A stretch of DNA of 64,000 nt, taken from Sphingomonadales bacterium EhC05 (GTDB lineage Bacteria > Pseudomonadota > Alphaproteobacteria > Sphingomonadales > Sphingomonadaceae). The stretch's first letter is position 1. The number at the start of each line of letters is the position of its first letter. The translations under genes were made by a program, and so were the position numbers. The stretch spans positions 160,724 through 224,723 of the forward strand of contig LXYP01000020.1 in NCBI GenBank assembly GCA_001650955.1, written 5' to 3'. Shown here one piece after another: positions 34,639-44,734 of this stretch. Below the pieces are notes generated by a model that did not search any database, was not told the origin of the DNA, and saw nothing but the letters and a program-made list of their open reading frames with translations.

Positions 34639-36066
34639 ATGAAGCAAATGACTGATTTTAAATCATTGATCGCGGCCGATAAAGGCCAGAAAGCCCGCAC
34701 CATCCAGATCTTGGATACGGGCAATTTTGAAGATTGGCTGAAGGGCCAGGGCGAATCGATCCGGGAGATTGTCAAAGCCTATCGCTTTGTTGCCAATCCC
34801 GATTCCTATCTGCTGTTGCCGGTGATCGGCAAAGCCAAGGACGGTAAAAGCGAACAAGGCGATTTCACCATTGTCGCGGGTGTTGCCAAGAGCGGTCAGC
34901 TTGATTCCTGGTCATTGGCCAAGCTCGGTGGCAGGCTGCCGGAAGGCACATATCGTCTCGACGGCGCGAGTGCCAAAGACGCCCTGTTCGGCTGGCTGAT
35001 CCCGCAGCATGAATTTGATCGGTACAAGAAACTTCCCGATCGACAGGGACCGAGCGTCCTGCTGGTCACAGATGAAATCAGCCAGGTTGAGGAGGCCGTC
35101 CGTCAGGCCGAAGCCACGGCGCTTGTCCGCGATCTGGTGAATACGCCGGCAGCGGATATGGGTCCGGACAAGCTCGAGGATATTGTCGACAAGCTGTCCG
35201 CCAAACATGGCGGAGACCTGAAGGTCACCCGCGGTGATACGCTCGAAGAACATTTTCCGATGATCTATGGCGTCGGGAAAGCGGCGATGCGCGCCCATGC
35301 CCCACGACTGATCGAGCTGAAATGGGGCAAGGCCGATCATCCGAAGATCGCGATCATCGGCAAAGGTGTCACCTTCGATAGCGGCGGTCTGTCGATGAAA
35401 TCGCCGGCGGGCATGCTGATCATGAAAAAGGATATGGGTGGCGCTGCCCATGCCATTGCCCTGGCCAAGCTGATCATGGAAGCCAATCTGCCGGTACAAT
35501 TGCATTTGCTGGTGCCCGCGGTGGAAAATTCCGTCGATGGCCATGCCTTGCGGCCGGGCGATATCTTGAACAGTCGCAAGGGACTGACCGTCGAGATTAC
35601 CAATACCGACGCAGAAGGCCGGCTGGTGTTGGGAGATGCGCTGACGCTTGCGGGTGAACAGGAGCCCGAGTTGATGATCGATTTCGCGACCTTGACCGGC
35701 GCCGCGCGGGTCGCCCTGGGGCCGGATTTGCCCGCGATGTTTTGTGATGACCGCGAGATGGCCAATGGCCTGCTTGCGGCGGGTGATGAGGAAAACGACC
35801 CGCTGTGGCAAATGCCGCTCTGGTCTGGCTATGATGCCCGCCTGAAAAGCACGATTGCCGATTGTGTGAACAGTGCGCCAGGGTCTTTTGCAGGCTGTAT
35901 TACCGCTGCGCTATTTCTCAAGAAATTTGCGCCCAAAAACATGAGCTGGGCCCATTTTGACACCTATGCCTGGCGTGCGGCGAGCAAGCCTGGCCGTCCC
36001 AAAGGGGGCGAAGCGCTCGGCTTGCGGGCCAGCTGGCGATATCTCAAGGATCGCTATGGCAGCTGA
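34639..36066 (+). CDS. M17 leucyl aminopeptidase family protein
   Basis: A 475-residue cytosolic aminopeptidase of family M17, which removes N-terminal residues from peptides and is usually hexameric with two metal ions. The catalytic domain shows IGKGVTFDSGGLSMKS (metal Lys and Asp, catalytic Lys), KKDMGGAAHAI and the family signature NTDAEGRLVLGDAL. The N-terminal about 160 residues form the regulatory macro-like domain, which is less conserved, as in PepB-type members. An ATG three codons inside is an equally possible start. It follows the second monooxygenase by 34 nt. Confidence 0.93.
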   Translation: MKQMTDFKSLIAADKGQKARTIQILDTGNFEDWLKGQGESIREIVKAYRFVANPDSYLLLPVIGKAKDGKSEQGDFTIVAGVAKSGQLDSWSLAKLGGRLPEGTYRLDGASAKDALFGWLIPQHEFDRYKKLPDRQGPSVLLVTDEISQVEEAVRQAEATALVRDLVNTPAADMGPDKLEDIVDKLSAKHGGDLKVTRGDTLEEHFPMIYGVGKAAMRAHAPRLIELKWGKADHPKIAIIGKGVTFDSGGLSMKSPAGMLIMKKDMGGAAHAIALAKLIMEANLPVQLHLLVPAVENSVDGHALRPGDILNSRKGLTVEITNTDAEGRLVLGDALTLAGEQEPELMIDFATLTGAARVALGPDLPAMFCDDREMANGLLAAGDEENDPLWQMPLWSGYDARLKSTIADCVNSAPGSFAGCITAALFLKKFAPKNMSWAHFDTYAWRAASKPGRPKGGEALGLRASWRYLKDRYGS

Positions 36067-36116
36067 CCTTGACCGGATGCCAGTGATTGGCCGAGATTGA
36101 CTGCGCTTGATCAATA

Positions 36117-36151
36117 GGCCGATTGTCGTCTAAAGGCGGCCGATTGTCGTC
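36117..36151. promoter_or_regulatory. 14-bp direct repeat upstream of the NlpC/P60 gene
   Basis: GGCCGATTGTCGTC occurs at 36117-36130 and again at 36138-36151, period 21 bp (two helix turns), 63 nt before the NlpC/P60 start. TTGTCG in the second copy and TATATT 15 nt further could be a -35/-10 pair. It is a candidate activator or repressor site; no regulator can be named. Confidence 0.4.
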
Positions 36152-36213
36152 GCTCTGTAACAATTATATTGCGGTAAGACAGGTCAGCAGGCGTAAACAG
36201 GATATTTGAAGTC

Positions 36214-37140
36214 ATGGACATGAAAGCCGCGGATAATATCGGGCGCACGAAATTTGTGTTGCATGGCCCCGAAGACGTTTTTGACCCTCGCGTTACAGCC
36301 CATCGCGGTGACCTTGCCGATGTCAGCCTCGCAGGAAAATTATTCGCGCCGCATTATGCAACGCCGATGCCGATGCGTTGCGCCGCGCCCAAGGCGCTGA
36401 TCCGCAAGCAGGGCGGCAAAAATCATGAAGCGATATCGGAATTGCTGCACGGCGAAGATTTTTCGATGCTGGACGTCGTCGGCGACTGGGCCTGGGGCTA
36501 TTGCGGCCTGGATGGCTATGTCGGCTATCTGCCGGTCCATGCCTTGCAGCATCAAAAGAAAACCCCGCAGCCGACACATCTGATTTCCGCGCGGGCGGCA
36601 TTGATATTCGTCGAACCGGATTTCAAGTCAGGCGTGATGAAACGCCTGCCGATGGGCGCCCGGATTGCTTGTGGCGAAGCGAGCGAATGCGACAATTTCC
36701 TCAAGACCGGCAAAGGCTTTGTCCATGTCCGCCATGTTCAGAAAATTGGTGCACCGGTCGTTTTCGACGGCAGCAACGGCAGCGCTGCACTGGCCGAACA
36801 GATGGTTGGCGCGCCTTATCTTTGGGGCGGACGCAGCGGCGATGGACTGGATTGTTCCGGCCTCGTGCAAATGATCCTGATGCTCACGGGTGTCGATTCG
36901 CCGCGTGACACCGACCAGCAAATGGCTGCGCTCGGACAGGATATTGCAGATGGTGAAGATTTGCGGCGTGGTGATCTCGTGTTTTTCCCGAATCATGTCG
37001 GCCTGATGATTGACAGCGAGCGGATCGTGCACGCCAATTCCCACTGGATGCAAGTTTCGATCGAGCGCTTGACTGATGTCGTCGCCCGCTTTGCGGCAAC
37101 AACGGATCAGCCGATTTTGGCGCGCAAAAGACTCTCTTAA
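36214..37140 (+). CDS. NlpC/P60 (C40) peptidase
   Basis: A 308-residue cysteine peptidase of family C40 that cuts peptide stems of peptidoglycan, often D-Glu-gamma-diaminopimelate bonds. Two SH3-like segments (about 45-175) precede the catalytic domain (about 190-300), with the Cys in GLDCSGLVQ, the His in FPNHVGLMID and the third polar residue in IVHANSHW. No clear signal peptide is present, so it may act on recycled muropeptides in the cytosol, like some P60 proteins with SH3 domains. argC starts 8 nt after the stop. The leader holds a 14-bp direct repeat. Confidence 0.9.
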   Translation: MDMKAADNIGRTKFVLHGPEDVFDPRVTAHRGDLADVSLAGKLFAPHYATPMPMRCAAPKALIRKQGGKNHEAISELLHGEDFSMLDVVGDWAWGYCGLDGYVGYLPVHALQHQKKTPQPTHLISARAALIFVEPDFKSGVMKRLPMGARIACGEASECDNFLKTGKGFVHVRHVQKIGAPVVFDGSNGSAALAEQMVGAPYLWGGRSGDGLDCSGLVQMILMLTGVDSPRDTDQQMAALGQDIADGEDLRRGDLVFFPNHVGLMIDSERIVHANSHWMQVSIERLTDVVARFAATTDQPILARKRLS

Positions 37141-37148
37141 GGCGGGCT

Positions 37149-38081
37149 ATGACGCATAAGATTTTCATAGATGGCGCGGTCGGGACCACCGGTCTCGAAA
37201 TTGGCGAACGGCTCTCTGGTCGGCGTGAGTTTGAGCTCGTCCACTTGCCCGAAGATCAGCGCAAAGACGTCAATGCACGGCGCGAGGCGATTAACGACAG
37301 TGATTTTGTCATTCTATGTTTGCCAGACGAAGCCGCGATCGAGGCGGTTTCGCTGATCGAGAATGACCATACCCGGGTGATTGATGCCTCTTCGGCGCAC
37401 CGGACAGTGGCTGATTGGGTCTATGGCTTTGCTGAATTTCGCACAGGTCAGCGCGAGGCGATTGCCAATGCGCGTTTTGTATCCAATCCCGGCTGTTATC
37501 CGACGGGCTTTCTCGGGCTTGTCGCCCCGTTGATCGCTGCCGGTCTGCTGCCTGCAGACTGGCCTTATACAGTCAATGCGGTGTCCGGCTATTCGGGCGG
37601 CGGCAAGGCATTGATCGGGCGGTTTGCACAGGATGCAGATATCGGCTTTCGCGACTATGGACTCGATCTGGGCCATAAGCATATGCCCGAGATGAAGCGC
37701 CACGCGGGCCTCAAATATGATGTGATCTTCGCGCCGGCGGTAATCCGCGCCTATCGCGGGATGCTGGTTGAGGTGCCGTTGCATCTCAAGGCCATGGGCG
37801 TCACCGCGACAGCAGGTCAGTTGCTCGACATTTTGCAGGAACATTATGCGGGATCACCGATCGTCAGTGTCAGCGACGGTGCTGGTTGCACCGAACTCTT
37901 GCTCAACGAACATGACCAGCCGACCGATCGGCTGGAACTATTTGTATTTGCCAATGCGAGCGGAGATCAGGTGCGCCTGATTGCACGGCTCGATAATCTC
38001 GGCAAAGGTGCCGGGGGCAGTACGGTTCAGGACCTCAACATCATGGCTGGTCTGGACGAGACCGCAGGGCTGCGGCTCTAG
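37149..38081 (+). CDS. argC: N-acetyl-gamma-glutamyl-phosphate reductase
   Basis: A 310-residue ArgC of the shorter (type 2) class. It reduces N-acetylglutamyl phosphate to the semialdehyde with NADPH in arginine synthesis. The NADP-site turn IDGAVGTTGLEIGERL is at the N-terminus, the catalytic cysteine is in SNPGCYPTGFLGL (about 117-119), and the glycine-rich SGYSGGGKALI and a HKHMPEM-like segment follow. The length fits type 2 (about 310). It sits after the C40 peptidase gene and converges on lepB (6-nt gap). No ARG box is obvious. Confidence 0.95.
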   Translation: MTHKIFIDGAVGTTGLEIGERLSGRREFELVHLPEDQRKDVNARREAINDSDFVILCLPDEAAIEAVSLIENDHTRVIDASSAHRTVADWVYGFAEFRTGQREAIANARFVSNPGCYPTGFLGLVAPLIAAGLLPADWPYTVNAVSGYSGGGKALIGRFAQDADIGFRDYGLDLGHKHMPEMKRHAGLKYDVIFAPAVIRAYRGMLVEVPLHLKAMGVTATAGQLLDILQEHYAGSPIVSVSDGAGCTELLLNEHDQPTDRLELFVFANASGDQVRLIARLDNLGKGAGGSTVQDLNIMAGLDETAGLRL

Positions 38082-38087
38082 TCAGCG

Positions 38088-38978
38088 CTATTTCGGCGGC
38101 TCGACCTTGTCAGGCCTCAGACTGGTTCCCGCTCTATCGCTGCGGAAGGCGCCAAACCAGCTCAACGGATTGATCGATGTTGTACCATCCAGCGAGAAGG
38201 TAATGAATTCCGCCCGTCCGCCGATATTCTCCCATGGAATGGAGCCATCAAGGCCCAGGGGGCTGGCGACCCGACTATCGGCCGATTGATCGCGGTTGTC
38301 GCCGAGCAGATAGACATGATTCTCTGGAATGATCACTGGAGCGACATCATCACTCATATTCGGCCCGAGATCAATGACATCATAAGTGACTCCATTGGGG
38401 AGCGTCTCGCGGACAATCGGAAGACTGCATATTGCATTGCCGCTGGCATCGGTTCCGCGCGCGCCGGCAAATTCAAGCGGGCCGCAAGGCGAGTTGGCAT
38501 CGACCGGGATAGCGATATCGGGGCGCACTTCCTGTTGGACACCGACGCCGTTCAAAAAAACCTGGCCGCCGCGCAGTTCAATCGTATCGCCGGGCAGGCC
38601 GATGACGCGTTTGATATAATCGCTGCTTTGGTCCTTGGGCGTGAGAATGACAATATCACCCCTTTCCGGCAGGCTACCGAACAGGCGTCCTTCCATGCGG
38701 GGAAATATGTGGAAAGTCGGCGATACCCAGGACCAGCCATAGGCATATTTGCTGACGATCAGCCGATCACCGACAAGCAGGCCAGGCATCATCGAGACGG
38801 ACGGGATATAGAAGGGTTTGGCAACGAGGCTGTGAAAGGCCAGCACCGCGAGCAGGAGCAGGAAAATGCTCTTGAACTCGCCGACCCAGTCGGTCTTTTC
38901 TTTTTCCGGTTTTTTCGCAGAGCTGCTGTCAGCGGTATTTTCTAAAGCCATATATGTGTCTTTGGTTTCCTGGTCCAT
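38088..38978 (-). CDS. lepB: signal peptidase I
   Basis: A 296-residue membrane-bound signal peptidase I that removes signal peptides from exported proteins. The N-terminal transmembrane helix (about 38-60, SIFLLLLAVLAFHSLVA) is followed by box B with the catalytic serine (IPSVSMMPGL), then box D with the general-base lysine (SDYIKRVIGLPGD) and box E (LLGDNRDQSADSR). The start is taken at ATG 38976-38978, 14 nt after the acpS stop with AGGA upstream; longer frames read into acpS. It is last in the leftward run pyrE-pdxJ-acpS-lepB. Confidence 0.94.
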   Translation of the reverse strand: MDQETKDTYMALENTADSSSAKKPEKEKTDWVGEFKSIFLLLLAVLAFHSLVAKPFYIPSVSMMPGLLVGDRLIVSKYAYGWSWVSPTFHIFPRMEGRLFGSLPERGDIVILTPKDQSSDYIKRVIGLPGDTIELRGGQVFLNGVGVQQEVRPDIAIPVDANSPCGPLEFAGARGTDASGNAICSLPIVRETLPNGVTYDVIDLGPNMSDDVAPVIIPENHVYLLGDNRDQSADSRVASPLGLDGSIPWENIGGRAEFITFSLDGTTSINPLSWFGAFRSDRAGTSLRPDKVEPPK

Positions 38979-38992
38979 GAGAAGCGGCTTTC

Positions 38993-39394
38993 CTAGAGCG
39001 GATGGGCTTCGATGATCACAAATGCCTGTGCCCATGGATGATCGTCGGTGAGTGTGAGATGAACGGTGACTTCATATCCCGCCGGTGTCAGCGCGTCGAG
39101 CCGTTTTTTTGCGCCGCCGGAAAGCGCAAGCGTCGGCGCGCCGCTTTTGGCATTGACGACGCCGATATCTTTCATGAAGACGCCGGCCCTGAAACCAGTG
39201 CCAACCGCTTTGGAATAAGCTTCCTTGGCGGCGAAACGCTTCGCATAGGTCCCGGCTATAGTGTACGGTCGTCGCCGCGCCTTGGCGCGTTCCAATTCAG
39301 TGAACACGCGATTTTCAAACCGCTCGCCAAAGCGGTCGAGCGAATTCTGAATGCGCTCGATATTGCAGAGGTCAGAGCCGAGGCCGATGATCAT
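38993..39394 (-). CDS. acpS: holo-[acyl-carrier-protein] synthase
   Basis: A 133-residue phosphopantetheinyl transferase that converts apo-ACP to holo-ACP using CoA for fatty acid synthesis. Signatures are the N-terminal [14 protein letters not shown] (metal Asp) and the second site [15 protein letters not shown]. It has normal length for AcpS. It lies between pdxJ (148-nt gap with a structured repeat element) and lepB (14-nt gap). pdxJ-acpS-lepB linkage is common in alphaproteobacteria. Confidence 0.95.
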   Translation of the reverse strand: MIIGLGSDLCNIERIQNSLDRFGERFENRVFTELERAKARRRPYTIAGTYAKRFAAKEAYSKAVGTGFRAGVFMKDIGVVNAKSGAPTLALSGGAKKRLDALTPAGYEVTVHLTLTDDHPWAQAFVIIEAHPL

Positions 39395-39401
39395 GAAGAT
39401 T

Positions 39402-39524
39402 CCTCCCTACAGCAAAGCTGTGGGGAAGTGGCGCCGAAGGCGACAGAGGGGGCCACGACGTGGTCAGCGAGCCACCCCTCCACCACCCTTTGGGTGGTCC
39501 CCCTTCCCATCTGCGATAGGGAGG
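39402..39524. repeat. structured intergenic repeat between pdxJ and acpS
   Basis: A 123-bp element bounded by CCTCCCTA (39402-39409) and its exact complement TAGGGAGG (39517-39524). Internal hairpins include CGCC-GAA-GGCG, GGCCACGACGTGGTC-like and CCACCC-TTT-GGGTGG. The sequence style (GGCGCCGAAGGCGAC, CCCCTCC) resembles palindromic elements scattered in sphingomonad genomes (recollection). It is likely a non-coding dispersed repeat, and could affect read-through from pdxJ to acpS. Confidence 0.65.
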
Positions 39525-39542
39525 ACAAGAATCGTGCGTCTT

Positions 39543-40277
39543 TCACCTCGCATCATCCATCAACGCGCGCATTTGCCGGATGCTGCCGTCAAGCCCGCCG
39601 AAAATCGCTTCACCGATCAGGAAATGGCCGATATTGAGTTCCGCCAGCTGCGGGATGGCCGCGACCGGCACGACATTGTCAAAGGTCAGGCCATGGCCGG
39701 CATGCGGTTCGATTCCGTTTTTCGCCGCCAGCGCGGCTGCGTCAGCGATCCGGCGCAGTTCGGCTTCGCGTTCGGCCCCGGTCAGTTCGGCATAATGGCC
39801 GGTGTGGAATTCGACCACGGGCGCGCCGAGGTGGATGGCGGCCTCGATTTGACGAGGGTCGGGTTCGATAAACAGGCTGACCCGGATATTGGCTTCGCGC
39901 AGCTGTCCGACGAAATCCGTGAGTCGATTGTGCATGCCCGCAGCGTCGAGTCCGCCTTCGGTCGTCCGTTCCTCGCGGTTCTCCGGCACGATACAGGCGG
40001 CATGGGGCTTGTGGCGCAGCGCGATGGCGAGCATCTCGTCGGTCGCGGCCATCTCGAGGTTGAGCGGGATGGTCAGCTTGTCCATCAGCATCGAAAGATC
40101 ATCATCGCGAATATGCCGCCGGTCTTCACGCAGATGGGCAGTGATCCCATCTGCGCCCGCTTCTGCTGCGATCAGAGCGGCGCGTACGGGTTCAGGATGA
40201 TCGCCACCGCGGGCGTTGCGGATCGTCGCGACATGGTCGATATTGACGCCCAGCCGTAGAAAGGGAGTATCGCTCAT
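39543..40277 (-). CDS. pdxJ: pyridoxine 5'-phosphate synthase
   Basis: A 244-residue TIM-barrel enzyme that condenses 3-amino-1-hydroxyacetone phosphate with 1-deoxyxylulose 5-phosphate to pyridoxine 5'-phosphate in the DXP-dependent B6 route. Typical segments are LGVNIDHVATIRNARGG, GADGITAHLREDRRHI, the Glu-rich LNLEMAATDEM and HAGHGLTFDN. The length is normal. Its ATG overlaps the pyrE stop by 4 nt (40274-40277), so the two are translationally coupled. Confidence 0.96.
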   Translation of the reverse strand: MSDTPFLRLGVNIDHVATIRNARGGDHPEPVRAALIAAEAGADGITAHLREDRRHIRDDDLSMLMDKLTIPLNLEMAATDEMLAIALRHKPHAACIVPENREERTTEGGLDAAGMHNRLTDFVGQLREANIRVSLFIEPDPRQIEAAIHLGAPVVEFHTGHYAELTGAEREAELRRIADAAALAAKNGIEPHAGHGLTFDNVVPVAAIPQLAELNIGHFLIGEAIFGGLDGSIRQMRALMDDAR

Positions 40278-40900
40278 GCTTTGCGACTGCCCGGTTTGGT
40301 TGCCGGAATGGCGGCCAGTTCGGGCGGGATTGCATCGGCCAGATAGGAGGGAACAGACATGGCGACCAGCGGGAAAAACGGGATATCAAATTGCGCCGCG
40401 CCATTGGACCGATCGACCAGTGCGCCAGCGGCAATGACGTCGCCGCCCGCATTCCGGATCGCCTGAATGGCTTCGCGCGACGACAGGCCAGTGGTGACGA
40501 TATCTTCCATCATCAATACTTTCTGCCCTGGCTCCAGCCGAAAGCCGCGACGCAGTTCAAACGTGCCGTCGGGGCGTTCGAGAAACAGCGCGTCGAGACC
40601 CAGTGCCCGACCCACTTCATGACCGATGATGACGCCACCCATCGCAGGCGAGACAATGATGTCGATTGACCGACGAATATTTTGCGGAATATTGGCAACC
40701 AGCGCTTCGGCCATGCGTGCGGCGCGGGCGGGTTGCATTAAAAGTCGGGCACATTGCAAATATTGCATGCTGTGGCGACCCGAGGAAAGAATGAAATGCC
40801 CTTCCAAAAGAGCATCACATTGGCGGAATTCGTGCAAAATCTCGTCTTCGGTCAATGGTTCGCCCCTGTCTGATCCGTACTTCTCTGCCCAAATGGGCAT
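40274..40900 (-). CDS. pyrE: orotate phosphoribosyltransferase
   Basis: A 208-residue phosphoribosyltransferase that makes orotidine 5'-phosphate from orotate and PRPP in pyrimidine synthesis. The PRPP-binding motif is VLMMEDIVTTGLSSREAI (about 128-145), and EGHFILSSGRHSMQYLQCARLL is the usual N-terminal part. The ATG at 40900 is used; a TTG at 40855 with GGGG upstream (LTEDEIL) matches the common family N-terminus and may be the true start. It heads the leftward run with pdxJ, acpS and lepB. The divergent gap to coxB (40901-41095) shows no ORF. Confidence 0.94.
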   Translation of the reverse strand: MPIWAEKYGSDRGEPLTEDEILHEFRQCDALLEGHFILSSGRHSMQYLQCARLLMQPARAARMAEALVANIPQNIRRSIDIIVSPAMGGVIIGHEVGRALGLDALFLERPDGTFELRRGFRLEPGQKVLMMEDIVTTGLSSREAIQAIRNAGGDVIAAGALVDRSNGAAQFDIPFFPLVAMSVPSYLADAIPPELAAIPATKPGSRKA

Positions 40901-41095
40901 GTTGCTCGCGCAATGCTATATAAATTAATCTCAAAAAACTGAAAAAATATTCCCATGGTAGCTTGAGGCTTAGGGCAAGCCTGCCTATAAGCCGCCGCAA
41001 TCGGTTTGTTTCAATTTGTTTTCGCAGAAAATTATTCGGCGTGCAACATAACAGAAAACCACCGAAATCAGGGGTAAGATAGGGTTGAGCAATAT

Positions 41096-42124
41096 ATGAC
41101 TCATTATGTGAAAGCATGGATTCTGGCACTGGGCCTGATTCTGACGCCGGCAACATTATCGGCGCAAGAGGCACTTCCGGAAGCGCCGTCAATCGAGCCA
41201 GCGGCCGCAAGTGCGGTTGAAGCCGCAGATGCGCCAGCCGCAACGGCTGCTGCGCCAAGCGGTCTTGATCCGGAACTTTATACCCCGATGAAGCCAACTC
41301 CTGGCATCGGCATGCCAGTCGATGGCGGTGTGGATTTTCAGCAGCAGTTCAGCGAAACTGGCAAGCAGGCGCATTGGATCAACAATGCCATTCTCGTCCC
41401 GATGATGTTTGGCGTGAGCCTGATCGTGTTGGGCTTGATGCTTTGGGTCGTGGTGCGCTTCCGTCGCAGCGCCAATCCTGAGCCCTCCAAAACAACGCAT
41501 AATACATTTATCGAAATCATCTGGACGGTTATTCCCGTGCTCATCCTGGTGGTGATCGCGGTGCCTTCGATCAGCTTGCTGGCCAATCAGTTCGAGCCCG
41601 CGCCCGAAGATGCATTGACCGTGAAAATTACCGGATACCAATGGTATTGGGGTTATAACTATCCTGACAATGGTGATTTTGAAATCATCTCCAACATGCT
41701 GTCCGAGGAAGATGCCGACGCCCGCGGCGAGCCTTATCAGCTCGCGGCCGACAATCGGATGGTCATTCCGGTCGGCAAGCCGGTCAAGCTTTTGATCACC
41801 GCTGCCGACGTCATCCATAGCTTTGCCGTTCCTGCAGCTTGGTTCAAGCTCGACGCTGTTCCTGGTCGGATCAACGAGAAAGTGATGCAGATCGACCGCG
41901 AAGGTGTCTATTATGGTCAGTGTTCGGAGCTTTGCGGAGCGCGTCACGGGTTCATGCCCATCACCGTCGAAGTTCTCTCCGAAGAGAAGTTCAACGACTG
42001 GGTTCGCGCGAATGGCGGGACCGTGAAGGGCGACGAAGCGGCTGATGAAGCTGAGGCAGAAACTGCTGCCAATGACAATACAACCGATATTGCGTCTGCT
42101 GAAGCAGTCGCCGCAACCAACTGA
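41096..42124 (+). CDS. coxB: cytochrome c oxidase subunit II
   Basis: A 342-residue subunit II of the aa3-type oxidase, which takes electrons from cytochrome c at its CuA centre. A signal peptide (cleaved near LSAQEA) and an Ala/Pro-rich stretch precede two transmembrane helices (about 98-122 and 137-160). The CuA domain has [10 protein letters not shown], and C-SEL-C with the following GARHGFM supplies the remaining His and Met. The C-terminal tail (about 305-342) is unusually Ala/Glu-rich. coxA follows after 11 nt. The AGGG/GAG ribosome site precedes ATG 41096. Confidence 0.97.
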   Translation: MTHYVKAWILALGLILTPATLSAQEALPEAPSIEPAAASAVEAADAPAATAAAPSGLDPELYTPMKPTPGIGMPVDGGVDFQQQFSETGKQAHWINNAILVPMMFGVSLIVLGLMLWVVVRFRRSANPEPSKTTHNTFIEIIWTVIPVLILVVIAVPSISLLANQFEPAPEDALTVKITGYQWYWGYNYPDNGDFEIISNMLSEEDADARGEPYQLAADNRMVIPVGKPVKLLITAADVIHSFAVPAAWFKLDAVPGRINEKVMQIDREGVYYGQCSELCGARHGFMPITVEVLSEEKFNDWVRANGGTVKGDEAADEAEAETAANDNTTDIASAEAVAATN

Positions 42125-42135
42125 GGGTTACGCAC

Positions 42136-43797
42136 ATGACAACAATCACAGCAGACGGTCATTTGGACGATCACGCGCATGACGCGGACCATAAGCCCGC
42201 TTTTTTCCAGCGCTGGTTCATGTCGACGAACCATAAGGATATTGGTACGCTTTATCTGATCTTCGCGATTTTCGCAGGGATTATCGGTGGTGCGATTTCT
42301 GGTTTGATGCGCCTTGAGCTCGCTGAGCCGGGCATTCAATATCTGCAAGCTTGGGCAAGCATGTCCAACGGCACCGAAGCGTCGATGGATCAGGCCTATC
42401 ACCTGTGGAACGTTCTCATCACCGCTCACGGCTTGATCATGGTCTTCTTCATGGTGATGCCGGCGATGATTGGCGGTTTTGGCAACTGGTTTGTGCCGCT
42501 GATGATCGGTGCGCCGGACATGGCGTTTCCGCGGATGAACAATGTCAGTTTCTGGCTTCTCGTTCCTGCCTTGCTGCTGCTTTTGGGGTCATCGTTCGTG
42601 CCTGGCGGTACCGGCAATGGTGCCGGGACTGGTTGGACGGTCTATGCGCCACTCTCAACCAGTGGCTCTGCTGGTCCGGCGGTCGATATGGCAATTCTAT
42701 CGCTTCACTTGGCGGGTGCATCGTCGATTCTCGGTGCGGTCAATTTCATTACCACCATCTTCAATATGCGCGCGCCGGGCATGACGCTGCACAAAATGCC
42801 ATTGTTCGTATGGTCCGTTCTGGTCACCGCATTCCTGCTTCTTCTTGCACTTCCTGTGCTCGCTGCAGCGATCACGATGTTGCTGACCGATCGTAATTTC
42901 GGCACGGCATTTTTTGATGCCGCTGGTGGCGGTGATCCGGTGCTCTATCAGCATCTGTTCTGGTTCTTTGGTCACCCAGAAGTGTATATCATGATCTTGC
43001 CAGGTTTTGGCATGGTCAGCCATATTGTGTCGACCTTCAGCCGCAAGCCGATCTTTGGCTATCTCGGCATGGCTTATGCCATGGTTGCGATCGGTGTGGT
43101 CGGCTTCGTTGTCTGGGCGCACCATATGTTCACCACCGGGATGTCGGTCAATGTGAAGATGTACTTCACCGCGGCGACGATGGTGATTGCGGTTCCGACC
43201 GGTATCAAGATATTCTCCTGGATTGCGACCATGTGGGGCGGGTCAATGACCTTCAAAACCCCGATGATGTGGGCGCTTGGATTTATCTTCATGTTCACTG
43301 TTGGCGGTGTGACCGGTGTTGTGCTGGCCAATGGCGGTATCGATGATAATCTTCACGACACTTATTATGTGGTGGCTCACTTCCACTATGTATTGTCGCT
43401 GGGGGCCGTGTTCTCGATCTTTGCCGGCTTCTATTACTGGTTCCCGAAAATGTCGGGGCGGATGTATAGCGAACTTCTCGGGCAGCTCCATTTCTGGATC
43501 TTCTTCATCGGCGTGAACATCCTGTTCTTCCCACAGCATTTCCTCGGTCAGCAAGGCATGCCACGTCGCTATCCCGATTATCCGGATGCTTATGCTTATT
43601 GGAACGAGATCAGTTCTATCGGCTATGCAGTGATGCTGGTTGGTGTTGTGATATTCTTCGTCAATATCATCTACTCGATGTTCGCCGGACGCAAAGCCGA
43701 AGGCAATTATTGGGGTGAAGGTGCGACGACGCTGGAATGGACATTGTCCAGCCCACCACCATTCCACCAGTTTGAAACCCTGCCGCAGATCAAGTGA
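42136..43797 (+). CDS. coxA: cytochrome c oxidase subunit I
   Basis: A 553-residue catalytic subunit with 12 transmembrane helices holding heme a and the heme a3-CuB site, where oxygen is reduced and protons are pumped. Ligand motifs are [11 protein letters not shown] (heme a His), [18 protein letters not shown] (CuB His with the cross-linked Tyr, A-type), WAHHMFTTG (two CuB His) and [10 protein letters not shown] (heme His pair). The length is typical for aa3 oxidases. Strong GAGGG ribosome site. It is the second gene of the oxidase run. Confidence 0.98.
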   Translation: MTTITADGHLDDHAHDADHKPAFFQRWFMSTNHKDIGTLYLIFAIFAGIIGGAISGLMRLELAEPGIQYLQAWASMSNGTEASMDQAYHLWNVLITAHGLIMVFFMVMPAMIGGFGNWFVPLMIGAPDMAFPRMNNVSFWLLVPALLLLLGSSFVPGGTGNGAGTGWTVYAPLSTSGSAGPAVDMAILSLHLAGASSILGAVNFITTIFNMRAPGMTLHKMPLFVWSVLVTAFLLLLALPVLAAAITMLLTDRNFGTAFFDAAGGGDPVLYQHLFWFFGHPEVYIMILPGFGMVSHIVSTFSRKPIFGYLGMAYAMVAIGVVGFVVWAHHMFTTGMSVNVKMYFTAATMVIAVPTGIKIFSWIATMWGGSMTFKTPMMWALGFIFMFTVGGVTGVVLANGGIDDNLHDTYYVVAHFHYVLSLGAVFSIFAGFYYWFPKMSGRMYSELLGQLHFWIFFIGVNILFFPQHFLGQQGMPRRYPDYPDAYAYWNEISSIGYAVMLVGVVIFFVNIIYSMFAGRKAEGNYWGEGATTLEWTLSSPPPFHQFETLPQIK

Positions 43798-43828
43798 TCT
43801 AAGGCCTGATTGGGATATCGCTAAGATT

Positions 43829-44734
43829 ATGACCACGGCGTCAACATCATTGTACGGATTGGCCAGCGCACGCGACTTGTTTGCGCTGACCAAGCCGCGC
43901 GTGATGACATTGGTGATCTTCACCGCGCTGTGCGGGATGCTGGCCGCTCCTGGTTCGATCCATCCTGTCATCGGTTTTACGGCAATTCTCGCGATCAGCC
44001 TGGGTGCCGGAGCTTCGGCGGCGCTTAATCAATGGTATGAAGCCGATATTGACGCGATCATGAAGCGGACCAGCCAGCGTCCGCTGCCTGCGGGTCGAAT
44101 GGATGCCGAAACGGCTCTGCATTTTGGCATCGGTCTGTCGGTTTTTTCGGTCGTTCTGATGGGCGTTGCGGTCAATTGGTTCAGCGCAGTTTTTCTGGCC
44201 TTCTCGATATTCTTCTACGCCGTAGTCTACACGATCTGGTTGAAACGTAGCACGCCGCAAAATATCGTGATCGGCGGAGCGGCCGGTGCCTTCCCGCCAG
44301 CTATCGGCTGGGCAGCGGTTACTGGCGATGTGACGCTGATGCCTGTTTTGCTCTTCGCGATCATCTTTTTCTGGACGCCGCCGCATTTCTGGGCGCTCGC
44401 GCTGTTTATGAACAGTGACTATTCCAAGGCTGGAATCCCGATGATGCCGGTCGTTGCGGGCCGTGAATCGACTCGCAAGCAGATTTTTGGCTATAGTTTG
44501 ATCCTCGCGGCGATCGCTATCGCGCCCTATCCTTTGGGCTTCACGGGCGCGATCTATGGCACCTCGGCGATCTTGCTGAGTGTTGTTTTCTCGGCTCTTT
44601 CACTGCAAGTGATGATGAGCCAGACGTCGGAGCCGAAAGACATGGCTGCGGAAAAGCGCCTGTTCAAATTTTCTATCCTCTATCTTTTTGCGCTGTTTGC
44701 AGCGCTGGTCGCTGACCGTTTGGTGCTAGCATGA
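43829..44734 (+). CDS. ctaB: protoheme IX farnesyltransferase
   Basis: A 301-residue UbiA-family membrane enzyme that converts heme b to heme o with farnesyl diphosphate, the first step to heme a for the oxidase. The first Asp-rich site is [15 protein letters not shown] (about 65-78), and the second lies in the [28 protein letters not shown] region. Nine helices are expected. The ATG at 43829 is 31 nt after coxA; the open frame before it overlaps coxA and is not used. Its TGA overlaps the ATG of the coxF-like gene. Confidence 0.95.
   Translation: MTTASTSLYGLASARDLFALTKPRVMTLVIFTALCGMLAAPGSIHPVIGFTAILAISLGAGASAALNQWYEADIDAIMKRTSQRPLPAGRMDAETALHFGIGLSVFSVVLMGVAVNWFSAVFLAFSIFFYAVVYTIWLKRSTPQNIVIGGAAGAFPPAIGWAAVTGDVTLMPVLLFAIIFFWTPPHFWALALFMNSDYSKAGIPMMPVVAGRESTRKQIFGYSLILAAIAIAPYPLGFTGAIYGTSAILLSVVFSALSLQVMMSQTSEPKDMAAEKRLFKFSILYLFALFAALVADRLVLA

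Noticed and set aside
43715..43828. Extended N-terminus of ctaB
   Set aside because: It overlaps coxA out of frame; ATG 43829 gives the normal CtaB start.
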